Below, in pieces: positions 27,111-34,324 of a DNA stretch of 64,000 nucleotides. Numbering within the stretch: the first letter of the stretch is position 1; each line of letters opens with the position of its first letter. The DNA is from Paraburkholderia monticola (GTDB taxonomy: Bacteria; Pseudomonadota; Gammaproteobacteria; Burkholderiales; Burkholderiaceae): assembly GCF_001580545.1 (NCBI RefSeq), contig NZ_LRBG01000008.1, positions 1 to 64,000 of the forward strand, in the 5' to 3' direction. Both the position numbers and the translations under genes were made by a program. The notes beneath the pieces are model-generated. The model ran no database searches. It was not told where the DNA came from and was given only the letters and a program-made list of their open reading frames with translations.

Positions 27111-28019
27111 ATGCCCCTCTCCCCGGAACAGGACATTCTCGAGATCGCCCAGGACGCCTCCGTGCTCCGCTTTTCGCCGCAAGCCGGCGGCCGTCTGCTG
27201 TCGTGGACGATCGACGGCGAAGAGGTGATCCACTGGCCCGAGCACGCCGACTGGAGCGTGCCCGCGCGGATTCGCGGCGGCAACCCGCTGCTGTTTCCGT
27301 TTCTCGGCCGCCATCGCGTCGACGGCAAGATCGGCTATTGGCGTGACGCCCAGGGCACCGTGCGCGAGCTGCCGATGCACGGCTTCGCGCGCGACCTGCC
27401 GTTCGAGCCCCACGCCGACGTGCATGGCGCCGGCCTGCGCATGGTCCTGACCGACAGCGAAGCGACCCGCGGCTTCTATCCGTTCGGCTTTCGCTTCGAG
27501 GCCGCCTACGAGCTCGTCGATCCGCGCACGCTCGAGGTGACGCTCACCACCACCAATACCGGCGACACGCGTCTGCCCTACTACGCCGGCCATCATTTCT
27601 ACTTCACGCTGCCGCATACGCAGCGCGCGCAAACGACGATCGAGCTGCCGCGCACCGAGCGGTGCCGTCAGCTCGAAGACGGCTCGATCAGCGCCGCCGA
27701 GCCAGGTGAAGCGAGCTACACGCTCGACGAGGACCGCATCTACGACCGTTTCCATTGCCTGAGCGGCACGCCCGATCGGCCGGTGCGGGTCGAAGCGCCG
27801 GGGATCAACCGCGTGATCACGATCGATCTGCAGCGGCCGGGCTCGGTCGCCTGGTATTCGGTCACGACGTGGACCGAAACGCCGCAGTCGGACTTTTACT
27901 GCGTGGAACCGTGGCTCGGGCTGCCCGATGCGATCCATAACGGCCGGGGTTTGCGCTGGCTCGAACCGGGACAGACCGAAACGGCGGCACTGCGCATTAC
28001 CGTCGAGAAAACCGGCTGA
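27111..28019 (+). CDS. Aldose 1-epimerase family protein
   Basis: A 302-residue galactose-mutarotase-like beta-sandwich protein. The segment ILEIAQDASVLRFSPQAGGRLLSWTIDGEEVI opens the domain. A conserved His is in LPMHGFARDLPFE (about residue 90), another in YYAGHHFYFTLP (about 163), and a Glu lies in CVEPWLGLPDAIHNG near the end; these correspond to the mutarotase active site. Length and pattern fit the YeaD/aldose-epimerase group, which interconverts anomers of a sugar or sugar phosphate. It starts at 27111; no operon partner is evident. The exact sugar is unknown. Confidence 0.9.
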   Translation: MPLSPEQDILEIAQDASVLRFSPQAGGRLLSWTIDGEEVIHWPEHADWSVPARIRGGNPLLFPFLGRHRVDGKIGYWRDAQGTVRELPMHGFARDLPFEPHADVHGAGLRMVLTDSEATRGFYPFGFRFEAAYELVDPRTLEVTLTTTNTGDTRLPYYAGHHFYFTLPHTQRAQTTIELPRTERCRQLEDGSISAAEPGEASYTLDEDRIYDRFHCLSGTPDRPVRVEAPGINRVITIDLQRPGSVAWYSVTTWTETPQSDFYCVEPWLGLPDAIHNGRGLRWLEPGQTETAALRITVEKTG

Positions 28020-28174
28020 GATCCCGCCGTTCGCGGCGGCCCGTACGACGTACCCGGCCGCCGCCCGGTCGTCCCCCTCGCGGGGGGCACCACTCAAAAC
28101 CGTTAGAATCGAACGCTTTGTCTGTCTGTGCCGCGTGATCGGGATCGGCGCGCGGCAGCGCTTTGCGAGGGCCA

Positions 28175-28897
28175 ATGCTGGATACAACAACAATCAAACG
28201 ACTCGGCTGCGCGACGTTGCTCGCGCTCGTCGCCGCGTGCGGGTCGGCGCCGGTGGGGCCGGGCTACTACCGGGTCGAACGGGGCGATACGCTGTCGAAA
28301 ATCGCGCGCGGCAATCGGCAATCGGTGCAGAACATCGCACGCTGGAACAACCTCACCAATCCCGACAGCATCGAGGTCGGCCAGGTGCTGCGTGTCGCGC
28401 CGCCGGGCGGCGCGGCGTCGACGAGCGGCGCGATTCGCAGCGGCGGCAACGGCAGTGGCGCTGGCAGCGCGAGCGCGTCCGCCGCGCCGCGTCCGGCGCC
28501 CGCGGATACCGCGCCGGCCACCGCGCCCACGCCGATCTCGCTGGTATGGCCAGCCGACGGCACCGTGTTCCGCCGTTTCGACGGCGCCAACTCGAAGGGG
28601 ATCGATATTTCCTCGGCGGCCGGCACGCCGATCGTCGCGGCGGCGCCGGGTACCGTCGTCTATGCGGGCAACGGCCTGCGTGGCTACGGCAATCTGCTGA
28701 TCCTCAAGCACAACGCCGACTATCTGACGGCGTACGCGCACAATCGCGCGCTGTTCGTGAAGGAAGGCGAATCGGTCAAGCGCGGCCAGAAAATCGCCGA
28801 AATGGGCGACACCGACACCGATCGCGTGATGCTGCATTTCGAGTTGCGCTACCAGGGCCGCTCGATCGACCCGTCGAAAGAGCTGCCGCCACGCTAG
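28175..28897 (+). CDS. NlpD-like lipoprotein: LysM plus degenerate LytM (M23) domain
   Basis: A 240-residue outer-membrane lipoprotein. A signal with lipobox VAAC gives lipidated Cys at about residue 22. A LysM peptidoglycan-binding domain (YYRVERGDTLSKIARGN ... VGQVLRV) spans about 30-75, then an Ala/Pro/Ser linker, then an M23/LytM domain from about 125. The zinc-binding HxGxD is changed to SKGIDIS and HxH to MLHFELR, exactly the kind of loss seen in E. coli NlpD, which activates amidases instead of cutting peptidoglycan. Unlike nlpD proper it is not next to rpoS, so it may be a second paralogue (ActS/YgeR-like). A GAGG site precedes the start. Confidence 0.9.
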   Translation: MLDTTTIKRLGCATLLALVAACGSAPVGPGYYRVERGDTLSKIARGNRQSVQNIARWNNLTNPDSIEVGQVLRVAPPGGAASTSGAIRSGGNGSGAGSASASAAPRPAPADTAPATAPTPISLVWPADGTVFRRFDGANSKGIDISSAAGTPIVAAAPGTVVYAGNGLRGYGNLLILKHNADYLTAYAHNRALFVKEGESVKRGQKIAEMGDTDTDRVMLHFELRYQGRSIDPSKELPPR

Positions 28898-29001
28898 GGA
28901 GGACAGGCGCGGGAGCGGGAACCCGCCGTGCTATAAAACGCTCAATTCGAAGCGGCGTGGCTGCCCGCCACGCCGCCTCCGTTATTTGCAAGGAATTGGA
29001 A

Positions 29002-29328
29002 ATGAAAAGCCCATTGGCGTGCGTCGCGACAGCGGCAACGATCGGTCTCGGTCTGCTCGCGCTCGGCAGCCTCGGCGGCTGCTCGACGACGACCACGATG
29101 ACCTATCTGCCGAGCGGCGACACCGGCTTCGCGATCAACTGTAGCGGCAGCGACGCGAGCACGAGCTGGGCCGAATGCTACAAGCGCGCGGGCGAAGCCT
29201 GCGGCAACTATGGATACGACGTCGTTTCGAAAGACGTCGACAACGGTGCGACGTCGGGCGGTACGATTGGCGGGATTTTTGGCGCGAATGTGAAAAATCG
29301 CTCGATGGTGATTCGCTGCAAGCAGTAA
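29002..29328 (+). CDS. Small lipoprotein, unknown
   Basis: A 108-residue protein with a lipoprotein signal ending in LGSLGGC, so Cys27 should be lipidated. The mature part has GFAINCSGSDASTSWAECYKRAGEACGNYGYDVVSKD with three further Cys, then a Gly/Ala-rich segment, ending NRSMVIRCKQ. The paired Cys suggest disulfides in the periplasm. The CSGSDASTSWAECYKRAGEAC pattern recalls small proteobacterial lipoproteins of unknown role. It has AAGGA upstream of the ATG, and a TATAAA box about 70 bases ahead (near 28931). Not overlapped by anything convincing. Confidence 0.75.
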   Translation: MKSPLACVATAATIGLGLLALGSLGGCSTTTTMTYLPSGDTGFAINCSGSDASTSWAECYKRAGEACGNYGYDVVSKDVDNGATSGGTIGGIFGANVKNRSMVIRCKQ

Positions 29329-29381
29329 TGACGGCAGCACTGTCCAGCGCGCGCGGCCGCCCTGGCGATTAGCGACGCCAA

Positions 29382-29489
29382 TCAACGGCGCCGCCAGCGC
29401 CCCGAGCGCGGATCGATGCGCGCGGCGAAGCGAAGCAGCAACGCAAGCGCGAGCCCCCACACGCCGACGAAAATGATCACTCTGGTCAT
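29382..29489 (-). CDS. Possible 35-residue membrane protein
   Basis: A minus-strand frame encoding 35 residues: MTRVIIFVGVWGLALALLL forms one hydrophobic helix, followed by RFAARIDPRSGRWRRR, a basic tail. The composition (helix plus positive tail) fits a small inner-membrane protein. The ribosome site is weak, so it could also be chance. It lies downstream of the small-RNA locus on the same strand, separated from it by that locus's terminator. Confidence 0.35.
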   Translation of the reverse strand: MTRVIIFVGVWGLALALLLRFAARIDPRSGRWRRR

Positions 29490-29590
29490 GAGGCTCGCGT
29501 GGAATAGAAATAATCCGTCATCATCAGCCGTGTATGTGAATTCGTGGTGAACATCGGCCCGTCAGCTTTTAACATTCACGTAAGTCCATT

Positions 29591-29618
29591 AAAAAAAAGC
29601 CCGGCACGAGGCCGGGCT
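29591..29618 (-). terminator. Strong intrinsic terminator of the candidate sRNA
   Basis: An 8-bp GC-rich stem AGCCCGGC/GCCGGGCT (29598-29605 with 29611-29618) with a 5-base loop, followed on the minus strand by eight Ts. No protein gene lies upstream on that strand for more than 700 bases, so it must end a noncoding transcript. Confidence 0.85.
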
Positions 29619-29666
29619 AACGGGGGTTCGGCGCATATCGGCAAAGGACCGGTTCACCATGCGCCA
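29591..29666 (-). ncRNA. Candidate small regulatory RNA with its own promoter and terminator
   Basis: Read on the minus strand: a -35-like TTGCAC (29696-29701), a 17-base spacer, a -10 TACATT (29673-29678), and a predicted start about 29666. Right at that start comes a perfect 7-bp stem GGCGCAT / ATGCGCC (29659-29665 with 29630-29636) and a 22-base loop. A short unpaired stretch with GAACCCCCGTT follows, then a classical terminator, GCCGGGCT/AGCCCGGC with eight Ts. No plausible reading frame lies inside. The architecture (5' stem, C-rich seed, rho-independent end) is that of a trans-acting sRNA of about 75 nucleotides. I recognise no named family. Confidence 0.6.
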
Positions 29667-30329
29667 GAACGAAATGTAACAATGTGCATTTACAAGTGCA
29701 ATCGATTAATTTCGCGGTCAATGTTACACGGCGTACGGATTCCGCAATCCGTGAATCGGAAATGTCGGAATGAGACCGGCTGAATTCGCCGCAACCGGGA
29801 TTCTCGATGCGCCGGCTCCTCCATACGGGAATGCGCACCTGTCGCACCAGCCAATGCTCTCGGCTGGTCTGCGGAAAACCCCGCCAAAACAGCAGATGAA
29901 AGACGTCTGGCCGAATAACACTAACTCATTCGGCGTTACGACCCTTCTCCATTGAGAATAATAACTTGGTGCGGAAACGCACGTAACGCACCGATTAGTC
30001 GCGACGGTGCTTCCGAATAAGCTTTGATATTTCTTCACAACAAATTCGCGTATGGCGAAATATTCAGCAGTGACAAATCCGTCGACAATCCTGAAATCGC
30101 ATTCAAACTGCGTTTCAATCTTCAATAATCCGACGATTTAATGGAGGCGGGCGTGGGAAGACAGGTGGCGCATTGCCGTCGTTGAATCCGCCGGCATCCA
30201 GGTTCAGAATCCGACTCAGCCGGTTTTGCGCGCAGCAAGATTGCCGGCCGCGTTTCGCCGGGCCGCCGCGCGGCCCCGGCGGTTCGCGCCCATGGTTTAT
30301 AGTGACGACCCCGTTCGACCCCGCTTACG
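29667..30329. other. AT-rich, gene-poor, hairpin-rich island
   Basis: Clearly lower in GC than its surroundings, with no convincing gene. A chain of perfect inverted repeats is present: ACGGATT/AATCCGT (29735-29752), ACCAGCC/GGCTGGT (29846-29868), GCCGAAT/ATTCGGC (29910-29934), GTGCG-GAAA-CGCAC with a GNRA loop (29969-29982), and GCACCG/CGGTGC (29988-30010). It may be a structured RNA, a regulatory region, or the eroded remains of acquired DNA. A TATAGT box (30298-30303) may serve the downstream DUF2288 gene. Confidence 0.5.
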
Positions 30330-30638
30330 ATGACTTCCAACGACGCCCCCCAAAGCCCCCTGTACGCCAAGCTGCTCGGCGAAACCGCCAAGATCGGCTG
30401 GAGCGAACTCGAACGTTTCTTCGCGCGGGGCATCCTGCTGCGCGTCGCGCGTGACCTCGATCTCGTGAGCGTCGCCGAAGCGATCGCCAGCGACGACACC
30501 GCTCAGGTCGCGCAATGGCTGTCCGCCGGCCTCGTCGAGCGCGTGCAGGCCGAGACGGCCGCCGATTTCGCGGCACGCGACCCCGATCTGTGGGCGGTCG
30601 TCGTCTCGCCGTGGGTCTGCGTGCAGGAGCGCTCTTGA
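30330..30638 (+). CDS. DUF2288 family protein
   Basis: A 102-residue protein of the DUF2288 family. The pattern LYAKLLGETAKIGWSELERF, then FARGILLRVARDLDLVSVAEAIASDD and the end DLWAVVVSPWVCVQE match that family closely. No function is known for it. The C-terminal tail overlaps the downstream MATE gene (TTGA), suggesting coupled translation. A TATAGT -10-like box lies about 30 bases ahead of the start. Confidence 0.9.
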   Translation: MTSNDAPQSPLYAKLLGETAKIGWSELERFFARGILLRVARDLDLVSVAEAIASDDTAQVAQWLSAGLVERVQAETAADFAARDPDLWAVVVSPWVCVQERS

Positions 30639-32014
30639 GCGACGCCGCGCCCGACGCCGGGACGCCTGAAACCGCCGCATCCGCGACCAACGCGCCCGCG
30701 TTGCCGGTGCGCTGGCATCGCCGGGTGCTCGCGCTCGCCTTTCCGATCGTCCTCGCCAATCTGACGCAGCCGATCCTCGGCGCGGTCGACACCGCCGTCG
30801 CCGGTCATCTGGACGGCGCGGCGTATCTCGGCGGTGTCGCGCTCGGCGGGCTCTTCTTCAACTTCGTGTTCTGGGGCTTCGGCTTCCTGCGCATGGGCAC
30901 GACCGGCCTCGTCGCGCAGGCGCACGGCGCGGGCCAAAGCGACGAACTGCGCAACACCGTCGTACGCGCACTGCTGATGGCGGCCGCGATCGGCGCGCTG
31001 GTGCTGCTCGTGCAGCAACCGCTGATCGACTACGCGCTGCGGCTGATCGGCGGCAGCGATGCCGTGCAGCGGCACGCGCAGGTCTATTGCCACGCGCGCA
31101 TCTGGGCCGCGCCGCTCGCGCTCGGCAACTACGTCGTGCTCGGCTGGCTGCTCGGCACGCAGCGGGTGCGGCTCGCATTGCTGTCGCAGGTGTTCATCAA
31201 CACCGTGAACATCGTCGCGGTCGTGCTGTACGTGTACGCGTTTCATTGGGGTGTGGCCGGCATCGGCGCGGCCACCGCGACCGCCGACGCACTCGGCTTC
31301 GTGCTCGGCCTTGCTCTGCTTTGGCACGGCAGGCCACGCGGCCTGCACGCGCTGAACCGCGCCGCGTTGTTCGACGCCGCCGCCCTGAAGCGGCTCGTCG
31401 TGCTCAATCGCGACATCTTCGTGCGCACGCTGTGCCTGCTGGGGTCGTTCGGCTGGTTCGCACATCTTGGCGCGCGGCAAGGCGATGCCACGCTCGCCGC
31501 CAACGCCCTGTTGCTGAATTTCCAGACCTTCATGGCGTATGGCCTCGATGGCTTCGCCCATGCAGCCGAGGCGCTGGTCGGCGCGGCGATCGGCGCGCGC
31601 GATCGTCACGCGTTCGCGCAGGCGGTCAAGGTCACCGCGCTGTGGTCGGCGCTCGGCGCGATCGGGTTCGCGTTCTTGTACTGGGGCGCGGGTGCGTGGA
31701 TCATCGAGCGGCTGACCGATCAGGCCGCGGTGCGCACCGCGGCCGAAACCTATCTGCCATGGGCGGCCCTGTCGCCCGTGATTTCGGTTTGGGGCTTTCT
31801 GCTCGACGGCGTGTTCATCGGCGCGACTCGCACCCGCGAATTGATGATGGCGATGGTGGTGTCGCTTGCCGTCTTCGTGGCGGCGTCGTCGACATTGCTC
31901 GCATGGCATGGCAATCACGGGCTATGGATCGCGCTGCTGATCTTCATGGCGACCCGGGGGGTTACGCTCGCGCGTTATTTGCCGGGGATGTCGCGCCGGA
32001 TTGAAGCGGCGTGA
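30635..32014 (+). CDS. MATE-family efflux transporter (DinF-like)
   Basis: A 459-residue multidrug/toxin extrusion protein with about 12 membrane helices. Family patterns are FPIVLANLTQPILGAVDTAVAGHL near residue 38, LGGVALGGLFFNFVFWGFGFLRMGTTGLVAQ, and the matching second-half segment FAHAAEALVGAAIGARD. The DinF branch is suggested by MGTTGLVAQ and overall layout. The start is TTG at 30635, inside the DUF2288 stop (TTGA), with AGGAG six bases ahead. It should export an organic cation or toxic metabolite with Na+ or H+ antiport; the substrate is unknown. Confidence 0.92.
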   Translation: MSDAAPDAGTPETAASATNAPALPVRWHRRVLALAFPIVLANLTQPILGAVDTAVAGHLDGAAYLGGVALGGLFFNFVFWGFGFLRMGTTGLVAQAHGAGQSDELRNTVVRALLMAAAIGALVLLVQQPLIDYALRLIGGSDAVQRHAQVYCHARIWAAPLALGNYVVLGWLLGTQRVRLALLSQVFINTVNIVAVVLYVYAFHWGVAGIGAATATADALGFVLGLALLWHGRPRGLHALNRAALFDAAALKRLVVLNRDIFVRTLCLLGSFGWFAHLGARQGDATLAANALLLNFQTFMAYGLDGFAHAAEALVGAAIGARDRHAFAQAVKVTALWSALGAIGFAFLYWGAGAWIIERLTDQAAVRTAAETYLPWAALSPVISVWGFLLDGVFIGATRTRELMMAMVVSLAVFVAASSTLLAWHGNHGLWIALLIFMATRGVTLARYLPGMSRRIEAA

Positions 32015-32305
32015 CACGCATGCGGCCGGGTTCGCCGTTCGGCGAACGACAGACCGTTACGGCTTGAAACAAGCGCATACATATCGCATAACGCGCGCGC
32101 CCTAGAATGATTCCAGCCCGTGCTCTCCGCGCGAACAGTCCGCACGGGTCAGAAGTGCCGGCGTGCCCGCGCCGGTGCTTCGCCTTCCCTCGCCCTTTCC
32201 CAGCCGCCCTCGCTCTACCGACGTTCGTCTTCACGCTGCCATCGCTTTCGCTGCACAGCCTCGCCACGGACCGCGCTGTTCGCTGACGAGGGGCGCCCGA
32301 GCGGC

Positions 32306-32473
32306 TTACTGCGCGTCGGGCGCAGGCACCATCGAGGGCGGCCGATCGTCGGTAGGCACGCCGTGGTAGTCGGCGGGGTCGTGCGGCGGGCTGCCGTGAT
32401 GCGCGGACGAATTGTCCGCGCAACCGGCAACGCCGGCGCACAGCAGCAAGGCAAGAGTCAGAACTCGGGTCAT
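32306..32473 (-). CDS. 55-residue lipoprotein, unknown
   Basis: A short minus-strand gene whose product begins MTRVLTLALLLCAGVAGC, a lipoprotein signal with lipobox VAGC, so Cys18 would be lipidated. The mature part is only 38 residues, rich in His, Asp and Pro (SAHHGSPPHDPADYHGVPTDD). A GGAG lies eleven bases ahead of the ATG. The combination of a good lipobox and a ribosome site argues for a real gene despite the size. The His/Asp cluster could bind metal, which is a guess. It resembles small lipoproteins often left unannotated in Burkholderiaceae. Confidence 0.68.
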   Translation of the reverse strand: MTRVLTLALLLCAGVAGCADNSSAHHGSPPHDPADYHGVPTDDRPPSMVPAPDAQ

Positions 32474-32656
32474 TTTGCAATCGTCTCCGGGACAAAGGGA
32501 TGGCGGACGGTCGTCCGCCGACGCGCCGAGAGTCTACCCGCAAAGCGCGTCGCGTGACGCCGTCAGGCGCGCGGGTGCCGCGCCCTTTCCATTGCGTGAG
32601 ATTTCGCGAGACGTGAGCTACTATGGGGGCATGGCCGGACCTATCAGGAGACTGCC

Positions 32657-32833
32657 ATGGACAGTGAATCGATCGCGGGCTTCATCGGCCTCGGTATAGG
32701 CCTGCTCGTGCTGGTGGCGTTGTCGATCTTCGAATCGCGCACCTATCGGCGTGAACACGGTGGCGAGGGCATGGTGCATCACTGGACGCATCAGCATCTG
32801 CATATGCCGCATTGGAGGCGCCCGCGCCATTGA
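32657..32833 (+). CDS. 58-residue membrane protein, unknown
   Basis: A small gene with CAGGAG six bases before the ATG. The product has one hydrophobic helix (GFIGLGIGLLVLVALSIF, about residues 8-25) followed by a polar tail rich in His, Arg and Trp (MVHHWTHQHLHMPHWRRPRH). The His-rich end is notable in the same neighbourhood as the His-rich small lipoprotein at 32306-32473. I recognise no family. A GGCACCGG/CCGGTGCC hairpin (32875-32896) lies about 40 bases downstream and may end its message. Confidence 0.65.
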   Translation: MDSESIAGFIGLGIGLLVLVALSIFESRTYRREHGGEGMVHHWTHQHLHMPHWRRPRH

Positions 32834-33155
32834 CGCGAGCGGGATTCGACTCGGATCGAATGGCTTCTGGTCGTGGCACCGGCATGGCCCGGTGCCGCAG
32901 CTTCGCGTCCACGCGATAACGCGATGACCCGCGTTGCGGCGCGTCTGCGCGCCGCGCGCATCAACACGCGCTCAACGCGCAACGTCTTTCCGCTTCCCTC
33001 GACTTGCATCACTCCACGACGCATTTGCGCGTCGTGCTCTCCTTCTGCGCGTTCGCCTCGAGCAGGCGTTGCATCAATCGTCATCGGTAATGGGCACATA
33101 CCTTGCTAACTCGAAGCCAGCAACAGATGCCCAGCCACCCCAAAAGGAGAACGCC
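32834..33155 (+). other. Intergenic stretch before the DUF3309 gene
   Basis: No gene supported. It contains two hairpins: GGCACCGG/CCGGTGCC (32875-32896) and ACGACGC/GCGTCGT (33016-33035). An AAAAGGAG ribosome site for the next gene lies at the right end. Frames across it have Arg/Ser-rich composition typical of chance frames in GC-rich DNA. Confidence 0.5.
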
Positions 33156-33314
33156 ATGACCGTCGGTACCATCCTGCTAATCGTACTCATCCTGCTACTG
33201 ATCGGCGCGCTGCCGAGTTGGCCGTATAGCAGCGGCTGGGGTTATCGGCCGACTGGACTCCTCGGCGTCGTGCTGATCATCGTGATCGTTCTGCTGTTGA
33301 TGGGACGCATCTAG
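33156..33314 (+). CDS. DUF3309 family small membrane protein
   Basis: A 52-residue protein almost wholly made of two hydrophobic segments, TILLIVLILLLIGALPSWPYS and GLLGVVLIIVIVLLLMGRI, joined by SSGWGYRPTG. The LPSWPYSSGWGYRPTG signature marks the DUF3309 family, of unknown function. It has an excellent AAAAGGAGA site eight bases ahead. It is the best supported of the tiny membrane proteins in this stretch. Confidence 0.9.
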   Translation: MTVGTILLIVLILLLIGALPSWPYSSGWGYRPTGLLGVVLIIVIVLLLMGRI

Positions 33315-33373
33315 GTCCCCACGAGGCCGCAGCGGTGAATGTCACTGCCAATACGATTTGTCTCGCCAAAGGA

Positions 33374-33403
33374 TTGACGCCATTAACCGGCACCCTCTAT
33401 AAT
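33374..33403 (+). promoter_or_regulatory. Promoter of tRNA-Pro
   Basis: TTGACG (33374-33379), an 18-base spacer and a perfect TATAAT (33398-33403). The predicted start falls only a few bases ahead of the tRNA, giving a very short leader, as usual for stable RNA genes. Confidence 0.8.
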
Positions 33404-33414
33404 CATTGATTCGT

Positions 33415-33491
33415 CGGAGCGTAGCGCAGCCTGGTAGCGCATCTGATTTGGGATCAGAGGGTCGAAGGTTCGAATCCTTTCGCTCCGACCA
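33415..33491 (+). tRNA. tRNA-Pro (anticodon TGG)
   Basis: A 77-base cloverleaf with encoded CCA. Acceptor CGGAGCG/CGCTCCG, D arm GCGCAGCCTGGTAGCGC, anticodon stem TCTGA/TCAGA with loop TTTGGGA (anticodon TGG, reading CCA and relatives), T arm GAAGG-TTCGAAT-CCTTT. A near-consensus promoter lies just upstream and a terminator just downstream, so it forms its own transcription unit. Confidence 0.97.
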
Positions 33492-33508
33492 CGAAAAGCA
33501 AGATGAAA

Positions 33509-33538
33509 CCCGCGAAGCTTCCGGCTTCGCGGGTTTTT
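33509..33538 (+). terminator. Intrinsic terminator of tRNA-Pro
   Basis: A 10-bp perfect stem CCCGCGAAGC/GCTTCGCGGG with a 5-base loop, followed by TTTTTGCTTTTTC. Confidence 0.9.
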
Positions 33539-33710
33539 GCTTTTTCGCTCGCCTTTCTTCAAACGCCGACCTCCGCGGCCAGGCATCTGCCTTGCAAATC
33601 AGCACGCGCGCATGCGACAGTGCTTGAGCACGTACCTCACTCCGAAGACGCGCAATGCCGAACGCAAAGCCGCGGCAACGCATCCCAAGCCGCTCAAAAA
33701 GGAGACTCTC

Positions 33711-34169
33711 ATGGACCTGATCCTCTGGCGTCACGCCGAAGCCGAAGATGTCGCCGCGAGCGATCTTTCCCGCGCACTCACCACACGCGGCCGCAAGCAG
33801 GCACAGAACGTCGCCAAATGGCTACGCGCGCGTCTGCCCGAAGACGCCGTCATACTCGCGAGCCCCGCGACGCGCACGATCCAGACCGCCGAGACACTGA
33901 GCGACCAGTATCGCGTCATCCGCGAGCTCGCGCCGAACGCGAGCGCGGACGACGTGCTCGAAGCGGCCGGCTGGCCTGGCGGCATCGCGCAGACCGTGGT
34001 GATCGTCGGACATCAGCCGACGCTCGGCCACGTCGCCGCGCAACTGCTCGGCGACAGCCGCGCGAGCTGGCCGTTGAAAAAAGCCGGCATCTGGTGGATC
34101 GAAAGCCGCGAGCGCGACGGCGAAGACCAGGCAGTGTTGCGCGCCGCCATCAGTCCCGACCTGATCTGA
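33711..34169 (+). CDS. sixA: Phosphohistidine phosphatase SixA-like
   Basis: A 152-residue member of the histidine phosphatase superfamily. The catalytic RHAEAED motif is at the N-terminus (His8), and the second conserved His is in VIVGHQPTLGHVA. SixA removes phosphate from phosphohistidine on signalling or PTS-type proteins; assignment to SixA rests on size and the RHAEAE form. The ATG at 33711 is preceded by AAGGAGA, which decides the start over longer in-frame options. The next gene starts 155 bases downstream. Confidence 0.88.
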   Translation: MDLILWRHAEAEDVAASDLSRALTTRGRKQAQNVAKWLRARLPEDAVILASPATRTIQTAETLSDQYRVIRELAPNASADDVLEAAGWPGGIAQTVVIVGHQPTLGHVAAQLLGDSRASWPLKKAGIWWIESRERDGEDQAVLRAAISPDLI

Positions 34170-34324
34170 TCCCGCGCGTCGCACCGCGCATCCGACATTA
34201 CAGGCACACACGCGAGGGCTTACGGACAGTCATCCAATCGTCACGGCTTTGCCATGCGAGCGTCACCCCGCATTACTACATTGGCGAAAAAAGAAATCCT
34301 CACTCTTTTCGACCAGGACCGCCA

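Noticed and set aside
29724..30125. 133-codon frame in the AT-rich island (minus strand)
   Set aside because: Starts only with TTG, has no ribosome site, scattered Cys and no recognisable motif, and its codon use is unlike the neighbouring genes. Hairpins cross it.
32064..32108. Promoter-like TTGAAA/CATAAC and TAGAAT boxes with no gene downstream on the plus strand
   Set aside because: Weak matches, no terminator downstream and no structured RNA visible; kept out as likely chance.
32873..33109. 78-codon plus-strand frame before the DUF3309 gene
   Set aside because: No ribosome site, Arg/Ser-rich, no motif; overlaps the DUF3309 leader region.
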